A stretch of DNA of 64,000 bases, taken from NCBI RefSeq assembly GCF_900496995.4, contig NC_044020.1, forward strand, positions 12,046,001 through 12,110,000, read 5' to 3'. Source of the stretch: Aquila chrysaetos chrysaetos. Taxonomy: Eukaryota; Chordata; Aves; Accipitriformes; Accipitridae. Both the position numbers and the translations under genes were made by a program. Below, in pieces: positions 13,868 to 26,035 of this stretch; positions within the stretch are counted from its first letter, which is position 1; each line of letters begins with the position of its first letter. The notes under the pieces were generated by a model. That model made no database searches. It saw only the letters and a list, made by a program, of their open reading frames with translations, and was not told where the DNA came from.

Positions 13868-15475
13868 AATCCAGTTAATTTTTCCCTCCAATTTTCTGAT
13901 GCAAAATCAGCTTCAGTCTCCTGCAGAGCAACCTTAGCTGCAGATCTAAGCATTGCCACATCTCACTACCACAAACCCTAACTAGCAATGTCCTGTTTTT
14001 CACCTCCACATTCAGTACCCTCTGCTCCAAAGTTCTGGAGTTTTACAGCACCCATACCCCACAGGCACTGTGTTACAATAGATCCCGAGATATTTAATGA
14101 AGGCAACAACCAAATCAAACTGGCAACAAAAGCAGTTCCTGCCTGTTTTATACATTCAAAAGCAAAGGAAATGCTTGCATTTCTGCAAGATGACAAGAGG
14201 GGAACTCACTGACTATAAGGAAGTGTCTTCAAGCCTGTTCACATTTGCTAGAAGGAATATCCCTACAGGGTGGCCTGGATGACAGGAGCTGACAACAAGC
14301 TGGGTCAAAAGAATGACACCTGGGGAATCAGTAACCAACTAAACAAACTGCTGGATGGACTATTTTCTGGCAAAGGTTATCTTGTGAAGGGGTCTAAGCA
14401 GAGCTCATTAGCTATAGAAATTGCTTTTTGAGTGATAAAAATTATTCCCTTCAAGCTCATACACCACAGCCACAAGAAACATCACAATTTCAGACACCAT
14501 CCTCTTCTTCCTCTGTACACTACCTTTAATCTAAAAAAAAATATTAAAAAAATCTGCCTTGCTTTCAGGCTTATCTCAGTACTATTCTTCCCCAGCCCTC
14601 AATTTCTACCCTTCTATTTTACTGGTCAGGTTGAGCGTGCAGTGACTACAGTTACCTGGTATTACCAGAACCCAGAAGCTAGACTGCAGAGTCGTTCCCA
14701 GGGATTATCTGCTTTCAGTTTTCTTGCCAATTAACTCCTGAGTTGAGAGAACAGCACTTTTTATCTGAAGGAATTAAGATTTAAAACTCATTTTAAATAT
14801 CCAGAGTGATAGAAGAAGGGCAGATGCTAAGACTAGCAGCCTGTGCTGCTCCAGGAGCGCCTCAGGCATTTTTCTGCCTGAGGGCTCTTTGGAGGTGTGG
14901 CCGTTTCCCCCCAGCCAAAGCATCCCAGGAATACAGAGGTGTATCAGGCAGCCTTTACATCGCAGCTTTACTACTCAGACAAGACAAACATAATCAAATA
15001 TCAGGAGAACTTATCAGCCCCTAGCTAACCTTCCTAAAAGAACGTCTAAGCAAGGGACAGTTGAGTGGAGCACCTCTGATTCCCTGGACAACTGAAACAC
15101 AGAAAGCCTCTACAAGGACATGCCAAAGTCACTTTGCTTCCAGCCCTTGCCTCTGGCAAGAGCAGCACTATCCGCTCCACTTCCTTTCATCGCTCAGGGA
15201 AGGCTCTGTATTTCAGAGAACTGGCAAGAAATAGGGACAGTTTTAGTTTCTACCTCGTCTACTACAGGATAGGTCAATCCAGTCTGCAAATCACTGCCAG
15301 CAACACCCGCCACGCAACCTAAATGAAATAAATAGGTCATCTCAAGCAAACTCCTAGCTGACATTTGCCTGAATCACGTGAAATGCCACAACCACAGGCA
15401 GCACTATCCCACACTCATCATTGGAAGCTGCACTGTAGAAGCGAGCACAGTCCGACCGCTCAACATTTGAGCCAC

Positions 15476-15482
<7 letters not shown>

Positions 15483-15506
<24 letters not shown>

Positions 15507-15507
15507 A
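15483..15507 (+). repeat. Poly-A tract (25 A) followed by a G-run
   Basis: About 25 adenines, then gag and a short run of G. It lies inside the inferred WASHC1 intron 1, about 1.3 kb from the promoter CpG island. Confidence 0.85.
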
Positions 15508-16662
15508 GAGGGGGGAAAACCTCACCACAACAGGACTTCTGTGGATTACTAAAATAATACTAACAATCATCATCACTGCTGGGTGTGGATTCACAATGAT
15601 CACTATGTCCATCAGCAGCCTTTCTTCATGTGTACAGCTAGGTCTAGTAGCCCTGTGGTCTTTTTACTGTTGGCATACTCATTCTTTATTTTGAACACAG
15701 AAAAAATTAATACAATAAATGCATTTATCACAACAGCATTTGGGTTCACTTGCAAACACTGACACCGCATTTTTATTTGACAAATCATTACAACACCACA
15801 GCTACCAGCTTGGGAGTGATGAACATGCCCTTGTGCAACTTAAGGACAATCCCTATTAAAACTGATTTGCCAGTACTCCAGGTAGGAAACTGTGTTGATG
15901 CACTGAAGGACTAGAAGTTACGTTTTTTATAGTCTGTGGTGTTCTTTGAAGTGAGTTGATAGTTAACAGTAACCAATCAGTACTTGGAATAGTACAAACC
16001 CCTCACAACTCTATTACAAGCCATTAGCTAACTTTGAGGAAAAATGATGTAACTCACATCCCAGAATCCTCGAACTCTCTATCTTGAACACTTTTCGCTT
16101 TCTCGTGACTCCCTTCAGGCTGCAGCATCTAGCTGTCTATCCCTACAGGGTACCTAACCTACACGGACAGAAGTCATCGCCCTTCCCAATCCCCGAAGGA
16201 CTACGTTGAGTCCAAGTGTCCCACGCGTCATCACCAACTTGAGATTTCCAGGCTCCGTGCTGCCTGCCTGGTTTTTCCACCTACTGCACGGCTCAGCGCT
16301 GAAGAGCCGCACACGAAACGTAACAAAAGACTTTTCTAAACCTGCTATCCCGCCCAAACAGGTATTGTACGACTCTCATTTCACATTACCAAGCTCTTCT
16401 TCCCAAGACCTGACGGGCTCCCCGACGGACAGAGCCTGCGGCCGCCAGAAGCGTTTCACCGCTGGGCGACAGGCCGCAGACCCCGCGGCAGCTCCTCACG
16501 GACGCTCACGGGGCCCCGCGCAGGCCCAGCCGGAGGGAACTCTGCCCGAGCCCCGGCTCCTCGCCGCCGAGTCCGGCCAAAGCTGTTCCTCTCCACGCTG
16601 TCGCCGCGGGGACACCCCCCGCGCCCGGCCCCTCCTCGGCGCCCTCCGCCAGCCCCGCCGAA

Positions 16663-16689
16663 CCCCGGTGTCCCCGGTGTCCCCGGTGT
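16663..16689. repeat. Three copies of a 9-base unit (ccccggtgt)
   Basis: Three perfect tandem copies inside the CpG island, just inside the inferred first intron of WASHC1. Read on the minus strand this is a C/A/G-rich 9-mer. Confidence 0.85.
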
Positions 16690-16727
16690 CCCGCCCCGGG
16701 CGCCCGGCACAGAGCCGCGGCGGCGAC

Positions 16728-16762
16728 GGGGGAGGGGGGGGGGCGGGGGGGGGGGGGGAGGG
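16728..16762 (+). repeat. Long G-run cluster, strong G-quadruplex candidate
   Basis: About 35 bases of almost pure G on the plus strand, broken only by single A or C bases. It lies about 50 bases inside the inferred first intron of WASHC1, so the G-rich strand is the template for WASHC1 transcription. The exact G count is likely error-prone in any assembly. Confidence 0.85.
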
Positions 16763-16810
16763 CCCGGCCCCGCCCAGCGCGCGCTCCCTGCCGCGCCGCG
16801 CGCCCCTCAC

Positions 16811-16900
16811 CTGCCGCGAGCCAGCCACGCCTCGGCGCCGAGCAGGAAGCGGCGCCCTACACCGCTTCCGCCCCTAGTTGTCCGTCACTTCCGCCCGGTT
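16811..16900 (-). other. WASHC1: Probable WASHC1 non-coding exon 1
   Basis: On the minus strand the sequence reads into a strong donor (gcggcag/gtgagg; intron begins at 16810), directly downstream of ETS-type cores. This fits a short 5' UTR exon spliced to the coding exon at 4682. The right boundary (transcription start) is a guess. The call rests on the donor, the CpG island and the position, not on homology. Confidence 0.5.
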
Positions 16901-17025
16901 AAGGCGCCCCTGTATCTGCCTACCTGCCCGCCCCTGGCCCGAGCCGGGGGCGGGGCTGCGCATGCGCGCGGTAGAGGGTGGGGCGCGGGGCGTGAGGCGT
17001 TCTCCGACGGCGGGGAGCGTCGGCC

Positions 17026-17311
17026 ATGTTGTGGGCTTGCGGCTGCCTGCCCTCTTCCCTGCCCCTGCCGGGCCAGGCGGTGTGCCGTCTGCCCCGCCTG
17101 AACCTCTCCCCGGCACTGCTGCCCTCCCTTGTGCCTCAGCCTCTTTGCTGGCCTGGGCCCCAGGTGGCCTGCCAGCCTGGGATGGCGGGCAGCTGGAGCT
17201 GGCGGGCAGCTGGAGCTGGCGGTCTGTCTGCCCCGTCACAGGACACAGCCAGGCACGGACCCCACTGAGGCTCCTCGGAGCATTGCTGGGTGCCTCGTGA
17301 GGGAGGTGTGA
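17026..17311 (+). other. GC-rich open stretch on the plus side of the CpG island; possible divergent non-coding transcript
   Basis: Overlapping plus-strand frames of 60 to 140 codons start within or next to the island. One starts at the ATG of the YY1-type motif at 17026. The predicted peptides are low-complexity (Pro, Ala, Gly, Ser, Leu), and I recognise no domain. All three forward frames are open for similar lengths, as expected from GC-rich sequence rather than selection. A divergent lncRNA is more plausible than a protein, but neither is shown. Confidence 0.2.
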
Positions 17312-20269
17312 TGACCTTCCAGCACGCCTCTACAGATGGCTGCCCCGCTGGAGCACTGTGGTTCTGTGAGCAGTACTGCACCGTGAAGAGAAGGGGGTGT
17401 TGGGACAGCTCTCGGCCTGGTCCCTGCCCACGTGTTGCAGAGTCACGGTTTGAGAGAAAATCCCACAGATGTTGGTCTTCTGTTGCCACGTTCAGCTCTG
17501 CTTCTGTGTCTGGCTGCTTTTCTGCTTCCACGTGTCTGGTACAGAGCATGGCAAGCAAAAGGGGGAATCTCTGACTCATACACTTGCTTGTTTCCTTTCC
17601 AGTGCTTGTGTTTAGAGTTGGGCAATTTAAAAATTGGCTTTGTAAAATAGTGATTTTTCTCTTTTAATGTACGTTCTACTAGTTTGCTCTTGTGTCACTT
17701 CTATGCTCCCCTTTATGCACACATTCCAGCAACCAAGTTCTTCCGGCACAAATGCTCATGAAAAGTGAATTTCAAGAGTGCATCCCTAAATATTAAAACC
17801 ACATTTTAAAGGGCTGTGTGCTACACATGACAGAGGTATTTGCATGCCCATCCACTTTAGGATCAGAAACAATTTATCAAGACTTATGTAAACAGTTACA
17901 ACTTACTGTTATTTGAATAGCAAATACCAGTTTTTGAATGCACACAGGGAACATTTGTGATTGATACGTAGCATTAAAAACAGTCCACAAGGAAAAAAAT
18001 GAGACAAGCCTCTTTAAACAGTGAATGCACTTGAAGACATCAGGACCTGCTCATGCATATTCAACTCAAGGCAGAAAAAGGTAAATCTATTACATAAATT
18101 ACCTGTTGCAGATTCTTCGCTCGGTTCCACTCCTTTGCAGTGGGAAGCGTGGACTGAAGTGGGGGAGCGATGTTAGACCTGGTGGAGTTGCAAAGGAAAT
18201 CAGGAGTCAGCAGCAGTGGCTTCCCCATTTCAGAGCCTGCAGGAGGGTGCAGTGCTTGCCCCTGTGATGGGCCTGCTAAGACCCATCGGTATGGAGAGCA
18301 TAAGAGCACAAGGCCTAAGAGCTAAGGACCAGGGTAAGAGCTACTCAAACTCTGTAAGGGAAGAAGGTTATGAGGAATGGAGTATCCTGCCAAAACTCAA
18401 AGCAGACAAAAAAGCAGATCCAGCTGAGTCTGAGCAAGGAGTGTGTGTGTGGGTGTCAGGACCTGTCAAAAACAAAATAGGGAAGTGGATGTAAGAAGCA
18501 ACAATCCAATCTATTCTGATCCATTTTTATTTATATACTGCTGACGGAAGGCCTTCCAAATGCTTTCTGCTGCTTGGGTAAAAATCCAGTTCAATGCATT
18601 TATAAAATTCAAGAGAAAGCAAGAGGTGACGGCAGACTGACGCAGCCCCTTCCTATGTCCCCCTCCCAGCCACCCTGAGGAAGAGGAGCCAGCAGGTTTG
18701 CAAAATCCATCATTAAAAGGCAAAAAGAGAGCTAACACAGAGAGAGAAAGGGAAGACACTGAATCTTAGGCCAGGCAGGCAGAGAGGTGATGGAGCAGCA
18801 GGGATACAGCGAGCCCCACACGAGAGGCGATAGCAGGGTAGCCGTGGACTGGGCAAAGCACCAGGAAGACCCTGGTAGCAGGTGAGAGGCTGTAAATTGT
18901 AGTGAACTCCTGTGTAACCTTGTCATATATCAAACGTCTTTCCTGTGCAGACAAGGCCTATCTAACCGGGCACAAATAGGTGTTAATAACAGCACAGAAA
19001 GAGCCTGGAGGCAAATCAGGAGAGCAGCTGCGTAACACAGTGTTTAATTCAGCCGCAGAGGCACCAGTCTCCGGCCGGCTGCATGTCTCAGCCCACGCAA
19101 CTGGCTGGTGGAGACCAAGCAACACCATTCCCAGCCAGTGGAATAATGGACACCATTTCTTCTCTCTCCAGAACAATGTTTACTGCCTACATTTCATAAC
19201 CTTTAACTGGCTCATTTTCAGTGGTCCTGAGGACAGGATCCTCTTACTTAAGTAAGGGCTGCTCTCGGGGAGCTGACTGGTGCCTGGGGCCGTCAAGCTT
19301 GCCCTGCTGCTGCTTTGCATTGGCAAGTTCCATCCAACAAAAACAAAATCACGCACAGTATTTTTCTCTCCTAACAAAAGGAGGACTACTACCCAATGTT
19401 GCCCAGGTACAGGAAGATTTAGTCGGAAGTCCTGCTTCCCGTGCAGTAAGACATTTTTCATAGGGTGCAAAAAGCAGCACCTTGTGGTGTGCCAAGTCAT
19501 GCGTGACAGCGTGGCAGAGGCTTTGCAGTTAGGAAATGCACTAACTGCTGGTTTGGAAAATGCCTTCTGGCTTTCTCAGAGACATTGTCCAAGTCGATAC
19601 CAATGGGAAACACTAGTTGGGGGGGCTGCAGAGAGATCCTGTTTATGCATGGTGGCACTGCCACTTTCAGTGACTTTGTTCTGCAGTGGCAAGATAGTGA
19701 CCTGGACCCCCCCAGTCAGAACCTGCTTTTGCCTTTGGCCCACTGAATAAATGAAGCCAGGTGTTTCCACAGGTCTTCTTGCGGGCTGCATGGAGGCTCT
19801 GCACACTCTGCTTTGCTGTCAGTTGCTGGCAGAATCCTCACTGTGAGCAACTGGCTGATCCAGAGCAGCTCAGGGCATGTCAGGTTTTCTGTGCTTTTGC
19901 ATGCCACTCTCTGGCTAGCTGTCTAGAGTGCTTATTCTGTCTGTTAGCTTTTCCATCACCGCAATATTCAAGCGCTTCCACCCTGTCCAGAACTCTTGCG
20001 TAAAGACATTTTTTTCCTGTAGGCTAGACTCATTGCAATTATCTATACACAAACTGATCACTCATCTGTTGTTGTGTCACAGCCACAAATTCATGTGCAA
20101 AAGCCAACCCTTTTAGATTCACATTATATTTTAACTCATTTTCACTTTTCTAAAACTGCATTTTCCCACCAGAGTGCTTTTTCTGAAGTAAAAAAAAAGG
20201 CAAACCAACAAACCCAACCTTCAAAACATTAAATTAATTTGCTCTTTCTCTTGCTGCAGTATCTTTTAC

Positions 20270-20350
20270 TGAGCAAAGTCACCTTGGGCAAATAATTAGT
20301 GCCTCACTTTCCTCACTAGAAAAATGGAAACAATAATATTTTTCCATCTT
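20270..20350 (+). mobile_element. MIR SINE relic
   Basis: The segment follows the core of the MIR consensus: 'caccttgggcaaataatta', then 'gcctcactttcctcac', then 'aaaaatgga' and 'aataatat'. In MIR this is the CCTTGGGCAA ... CTCAGTTTCCTCATC ... AAAATGGGG part. It is ancient, diverged and inactive. Confidence 0.75.
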
Positions 20351-21789
20351 TGATATCTTTAGGATGGAAAATGTTACTACTTATTATTTATTATAATGTT
20401 TCCCACCAAAATTTAATAACATAAAACTCAGAACCTGAAGGGAAAATGTAAAAAGTGAAGGTGAGGAGAATACAGAGTGCTGCTGTAGTTATATATTTTG
20501 AAGATGCTGGAAATTTCTTGTAGTCTGTTGAATAGCATTTGTCAAACATTCAGGCAGAGCTGGCTGAGTTGCTTTTGCACAAGGTCAGGAGAGGGCCAGA
20601 AAACAGATCAGATCTTACTCCAGACATCCCTCTCATTTTGCAGTTTTTCAGATTTGAGGAATATTTTGCTATTGCAGTTGGACGTAGGGTTGAGCTCACC
20701 TAACATTTGGAAGTGTTTGGACTTCAGGTTTTGCTTCAGGTCTGACTCTAATGTTTTGCTTGTAGCATTGCCTTAGGAGAACAGGCAGGATCCTCCTTGA
20801 ACATCTGTCCCTTGTTCTGTGTCTGGTGACAATTAGCACCGCCTCTGAGTGCACGCTAATGATCAGTATATGCTCATGGGATGTTGAAACTAGACTAACT
20901 AAACAATGTTCTGCCTTTTGGGAGACAAAAGTAATATGCTAAGTACTTTTCCCCCCCCCGCTAGAGGTATAGATGCTCTAAGTATAACAATATCTGTATT
21001 ACCTCTGAGGTGTTCTTATTGCAGGGAGATAAAATAAGGGCCAACTACAGCCACCTGTCCTTCTGCACAAGCTTTCTTCTGACTCAGATTTGTGGAGACG
21101 CTTTTCCCACACACTTCCCCCCAAACATGTGGCCTTCCTCTTCCCCTAGTAATGGGGCTTTGGGGTAAGATGCAGTGGAGTGGAACAAACTAGAGCCTGA
21201 AGTTGACAGAAGCACTGTATCTGTCCCCCTTTGCCTTCTCTGCCACTCTTATCAAAGTCCCCTCCTCAAACCCTTCTGGTTCTACACTTTCTTCCTTATC
21301 ATACAAGCCTCCTCCTCAGCGCTGGACTCACAGCTTTAAACATCACTCGCCAGCATCACGTTGCTTATTCTTCACGAGTGCCAGAGGCCGCCTGACATCC
21401 TGTGCCTGCACTGCCCATCAGACTGTAAGTTCTCCAGGGCACAACAAGCTGCAGTGTTTCACGTAGGGCTCAGGCTGTGCCTGGTTCTCAGGCAGTGCTG
21501 GAAAAAAACACGATTAACAATAATAACACAACTTCTTCAGCGCACGCATGAGTATCAAATGAGCTGTGTATTACTATCATAGGTTAAAATGGTACCTTTC
21601 TGTACAGCTGCAGTGAACTAGCATATCATATTGATGCACCTTTAACTGGTCTGTGAAGGAAGGCTGGACTGCAAAGATCTCCGTCCTAAGTGTTGCCGGG
21701 AAGACTCTTAGCTATGAATTCCAAAAAGCCATTCTTAGCATTGCATCCACACAGTTCTGCATACTCATGGTAATTGCCTTGTTGACTTA

Positions 21790-21808
21790 AAAAAAAAAAA
21801 AAAAAAAA
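21790..21808 (+). repeat. Poly-A tract
   Basis: About 18 adenines in an AT-rich intergenic stretch. No retroposed body is recognisable. Confidence 0.8.
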
Positions 21809-22777
21809 GTGTATGAAATAATGGTACATATGAGGGAAAAAAGGTAACAAAAAATAGACAACAAGAGAGTAGAAACTCCCTGGAGTACAGCACAGCCAAG
21901 GACAGTGTTTCACGCACATTCTTTTATTCTGTGGCTCTTTTCGACACCCCTACAGCACCCTCAACTCTATGAGTCCTGAGCAGGGCTGACCTTGCTGAAC
22001 ACGTGAGATCTGACAAGAGCACAGCACACAGCACTATGGCTGCAGGCTAATGCTTTTATTTTTGTAACCGTGTATTCCTAAGAGCATGGTAACAGGAGTT
22101 AGGGATCAAATCCATCCTTCTTGCATAACCAAACAGAGTATTCCCGCTAGACTACCTGGCATGAGATCAAACATCCCATACCAGGCCTTTAAAAAAAAAT
22201 AAAGGAAAGGGAGAAGTATTAAGAACAGCCATGGCCGTAAGAGAAAAGCAACAAGTATTCTAAGGCATCCACTTAACCATGCTCCTAACAGGCACAAATT
22301 ACTTGTTTAGTTTTGAAATCAACCCATACAAGACTCAGAATCTGCAACACTCTCAGACACCCAGCTGTTTGCCATGCAATCCCAGTTACCATTGCAAATT
22401 CAAGCCAAAATCCAGCTATGCAAACCTTCTCCACTTTGTTTCAGACATGAACACAATTGCTGGCCATTCTTTTATTGCTATAATGAAGTCAGGAGCTGTC
22501 ACGAACTGACTAATCCCCCTCTGTCACATGAAGAGGACATTAACCCAAGGATGAAGGAGCCAGCTACAACTACCAGCTACCATGTTAGTAAGTCATCATG
22601 AACATCAGTCTTCTTTTTGATTCTGACCACCTCAATTAAGTTCCTTTATAACAACGTGGTGCTAAATATTAGACCTTGGTTCCAAAAAAATAGACGTTTA
22701 ATTTTTTTTTGCCATTCTGAAAGGCTCAGCATTCTGATGAAAACTCACTGCACTCTCTACCTGGCTTTGGACATGCC

Positions 22778-22796
22778 TTTTTTTTTTTTTTTTTTT
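22778..22796 (+). repeat. Poly-T tract
   Basis: Nineteen thymines at the left side of a long AT-rich segment. Confidence 0.85.
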
Positions 22797-23299
22797 AAAT
22801 CTTTTAGACTTTTAATTCCTAAAAGAAGAACAAAAAAAGAGATGGAATTTTCAAGACCATTTCTTCCTTTTTTAAAAATAGCTCATTTAAAGATTCATAT
22901 TTTTCAAATCACGTATATTTAAACCAAGAACTTTTAATAGTATTTTATCAGTTTCCTACATTATCTTCAGTGTTTTTAAATGTACATTTTAATGCTTCAA
23001 GACATAAGTCATTTCTGGATACAAATTAGGGGATTTCTGAATATATCTGGAAAGTTAATAAAAAGAGAAGCATGAAAAGAGATGCAAGACCCTACATTAA
23101 AGATTAGAGTTAAATATAATGAGAGAGAAAGATGTTCTATTAAAAGCCTGCTGAAAATATTAGAGTATATTAAGAACCTACTGACAAATGCTTGTCTAAA
23201 TAGTGACAGCAGGACACTCAATATATTTTAGGACAGTCTGTTTCCAAACAGAATAATGAGGGGTGAAAGCAAAAAAAAAAAAAAAAGCTTTTAATTATT

Positions 23300-24560
23300 G
23301 TCACCATCAATTAGGACTCAGTCCTGCACCATTTAATTGTACTTTTGACATTGCCTCCTAGAAATATATTTCAGAAAATGAAGCAATAGTTGGTAAAGAA
23401 ATATTAGCACTGAAAAAATTCCTTTAATAAAAGCTTGTTCCTGCAGAGTTAGTTTCAAGCTGGAAACAATTTTTCATCTTTTCAAATATAAAAACCAAAT
23501 AACAGAAATCAATATTCCCTGGGAAGGAGACTAACCCCTGTGAGAAGTTCATCCCAACTATTTGCTGTCAATGGCAAGCTCCTATTTTAGGATTTAAGTG
23601 GGTGTTCAAATGGCTGGGTTGTGTGAATAATTGATTATTTGATTCAGTTGTTGAACCAAAAAATTAAACTCTGCTTTTTTCCAAAGTCAACCCCAAAACA
23701 CTGTTTTCAGTGTATTTGGTAAATAATAAAAACTCCATACTTTTAGGGTAAATTATTTGCTATTTGTTTGTTTGGGACCAGCTTTAGTTCTGCCATTTTT
23801 TTACAGGTATATGCAATAAAAGCAAAGGACTAGATTCATAGAATAGCCTAGACATTACCTTCAGAGATGTTTTTCCAATTTCTACTCAACTGGAAATCTA
23901 GTGAAAAATTGAAATTCTTACCTGAAATATTTTCTTTCTGAATGAACAGTGAAATACATGTTAAACATTTCCAGTGACGTTATTACTCTTGCATTTCAAT
24001 CTTTCAAATGCTTTCTATTGCTGTTAAGTATTCAGATGAAGTTATTTCATTTCAAAGCTTACCATATCAGGCTATTATAATTCCTCTGTGCTGCAGGCCA
24101 AATTTCCTGGTGGTCCTTAAAATTATGCCATATTAACTGCCTTGTAATAACTGTATACCAAGGTGCCATGTTAATTTCACAAGATTTTTCTCTAGAAACA
24201 TGAATTTATTTTGCATCTGTATTGTAACATCAGGTTGCTGCTTAATTCTATTTCTAAGACCTACAGATAAAATCTTTCTTTTCATTTACAAAGCAGTAGG
24301 ATATCTATCTCCCACTTCAGCCTTTAATTCCCCCCTCCATTTTAGAGAGACGTGAACAGGTAAAAATAATATTGTGCGCAACACAAGATCCATTTTAACA
24401 GTATCTTTGCTGTCATTATTTCATAATAAAACCAGTGCATTTATTTAATAAATACTTCTAATAGTACTTCTATGTGCTAGCTAAACTGCATAGCTCATTC
24501 TTTAAAAAAAATAGTAAAGTTAAGCATTCAATAAATAACTACTCCAGGTTTTATTTTTTT
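23300..24560. other. AT-rich, repeat-poor block; candidate conserved non-coding DNA
   Basis: This block has few CpGs and no low-complexity runs of note. Apart from a mobile-element tail near 24.43 kb, nothing in it is recognisable as a repeat. Its texture resembles conserved non-coding elements near neuronal genes, but that is an impression only. No coding frame of note is present. Confidence 0.2.
24425..24495 (+). mobile_element. L2/MIR3-like 3' end relic
   Basis: The segment 'atttatttaataaatact' followed by 'acttctatgtgctagctaaa' resembles the 3' end shared by L2 and MIR3 (TTATTGAGCRCCTACTATGTGCCAGGCA). Short and diverged. Confidence 0.45.
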
Positions 24561-25982
24561 CCCTGATCTTGGGAGAAGACAAAGGGCTTAGAAGAAAAAC
24601 CACACTCAAAACTCACAAGTCTGGAGAGTTTCATACGAACTGGAGAGCAGGAAGGGGGTGCGCCTTATGCTCCAATGTTAAAGCCTCTTCCCTGAGAAAT
24701 GGGTTACATTTGTGCACCCCTGTGGCATGTGCATTGTTCTGTCATGGTCCATGTGAGCATCCTGACCAGAAGCAGCTGAACAGAAGGATGGTAGCTGGGT
24801 GATGGTGTAGGATTCCCCTCTGTCCCCACCCCCTTATGACTTCATCTAGGACATCCAAACAATTTGTTTAAAAATACATTGAAAAGAAGCATTTTGTCAT
24901 TCCTATAATGTTGTCCTCATTGTTTTTAATGTCCAAAATGTTCAGTGAGTGCATCTCAAATTCACAAATAATTTTGCATTGACTGACTGTTTATTTTGGC
25001 AAACAAACAATTTATGACAAAAAAATTCACTACATCCATTTTAACATGGCCTTTGGTAGTAGGTGAGCACGTCCACTAACATGAGCCAGGAACCAAGAAT
25101 TTTCATCAGGAAGGAAGGCAGGACCACAGCCAAGCTCCTAACCTCTCAGCTCAGAGCTTCAATCAACAATGAAAGACGTGTTCTCAAATCTATATGGATC
25201 ATGAATATGTCCTTGAATTTCCCGTTGAGTGCAGAGAATGAGGGTTGAGCCCAGAAATCCCCTAAGTTTGTTCGAGGGGGCCTCTCTATCTATTTTTGTC
25301 CAAGTATTTTGCTGCCAGGCAGAGGTGCTGAGCTGGATTGCTAAAGACAAGCTGCATCCTGCTCTGAATGGTGAGACAGCACAGGTGTCCTCTGCCTGCA
25401 AAGCCTTGGGGTACTCCTGCCTTTGAAGTGAGCAGTTGTGGATGTGTCCATGTACAGTGCAGGGGACTTACAGACTTGACCTTTCTGGCATGCAGGGAAG
25501 TAGGCTAAGCACAGAGATGGCCGGACAGGTATGTCAAACAGCATTAGGAGCAAGAAGCTGGTTTGTAAGGAAAAGAGTCAAAGGACTGAGGACCTTCACA
25601 AAACTGCCGTGGGTGGGAAAGAATATCTGAAAGCATCCAAATATATAAACATAAAGGAAGAAGAGGATTTCTTTGGGGTACCTCAAAATGAGTAATTAGG
25701 ACTTATCAGAAGGAAAATATAAACCAACTACAAGAATATTCCTTAAAATTCAGACTGGCCTGGCGGTGATCGCACTAGCCCCCATGGGGAGCAGGGGCAG
25801 CACCTACCTTTGATTGTGCTGACTGGTATTTACAGTTGAGAGCTCCTGATTTTATTTTGGGCTTTATTCCCTATAGTCACGCAAACTGTGGCACAATACT
25901 CCACCTTGTTTCTAGCACTGGAAAGTACTTCATATTCACCACTACCCCAGAACCACGAGAAAAGCAACATAGACATCGCACA

Positions 25983-26035
25983 GGGTGAAATCTTGGTTGC
26001 TGCTGAAGTCAATGGGAGTTTTACTCTCTGACTTC
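25983..26035. repeat. Relic of an old sauropsid interspersed repeat
   Basis: It reads 'gggtgaaatcttggt', then 'gaagtcaatgggagtttta', then 'gacttc'. This pattern recurs as a partly palindromic repeat in bird, turtle and crocodile DNA as I remember it. Related fragments are seen near 30.6, 38.1-38.5, 40.3-40.4, 41.05 and 58.1 kb. The family name is not certain. Confidence 0.5.

Larger units (their letters stand above)
4683..16810 (-). other. WASHC1: WASHC1 intron 1 (inferred)
   Basis: This interval lies between the acceptor of the first coding exon and a strong minus-strand donor in the CpG island. No coding exon with recognisable homology was seen on either strand. It contains a G/T-rich tract (6313-6366), a small perfect hairpin (7026-7044), a 35-A tract (13831-13865) and a 25-A tract (15483-15507). 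If extra 5' UTR exons exist they cannot be recognised from sequence alone. Confidence 0.55.
16400..17100. promoter_or_regulatory. WASHC1: CpG island promoter of WASHC1, possibly bidirectional
   Basis: A sharp rise in G+C and CpG, unlike the AT-rich flanks. Seen motifs: a GC box (16946-16955); a perfect NRF1-type site, TGCGCATGCGCG (16957-16968); a YY1-type GCCATGTT (17023-17030); and several ETS-type GGAAG cores on the minus strand (for example 16863-16870 and 16887-16893). No TATA box is evident. These fit a TATA-less housekeeping promoter. Position and the minus-strand splice donor at 16810/16811 link it to WASHC1. The YY1 site points to the plus side, so a divergent non-coding transcript is possible. 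Exact start sites cannot be seen. Confidence 0.75.

Noticed and set aside
16206..16877. 223-codon plus-strand frame in the WASHC1 CpG island
   Set aside because: It is Pro/Ala/Arg/Gly low-complexity sequence that is open because stop codons are rare in GC-rich DNA. No domain.
23834..23860. CR1 3' end suggested by 'attcatagaatagcc'
   Set aside because: Only a few bases fit, and the characteristic continuation and terminal octamer repeats are missing.
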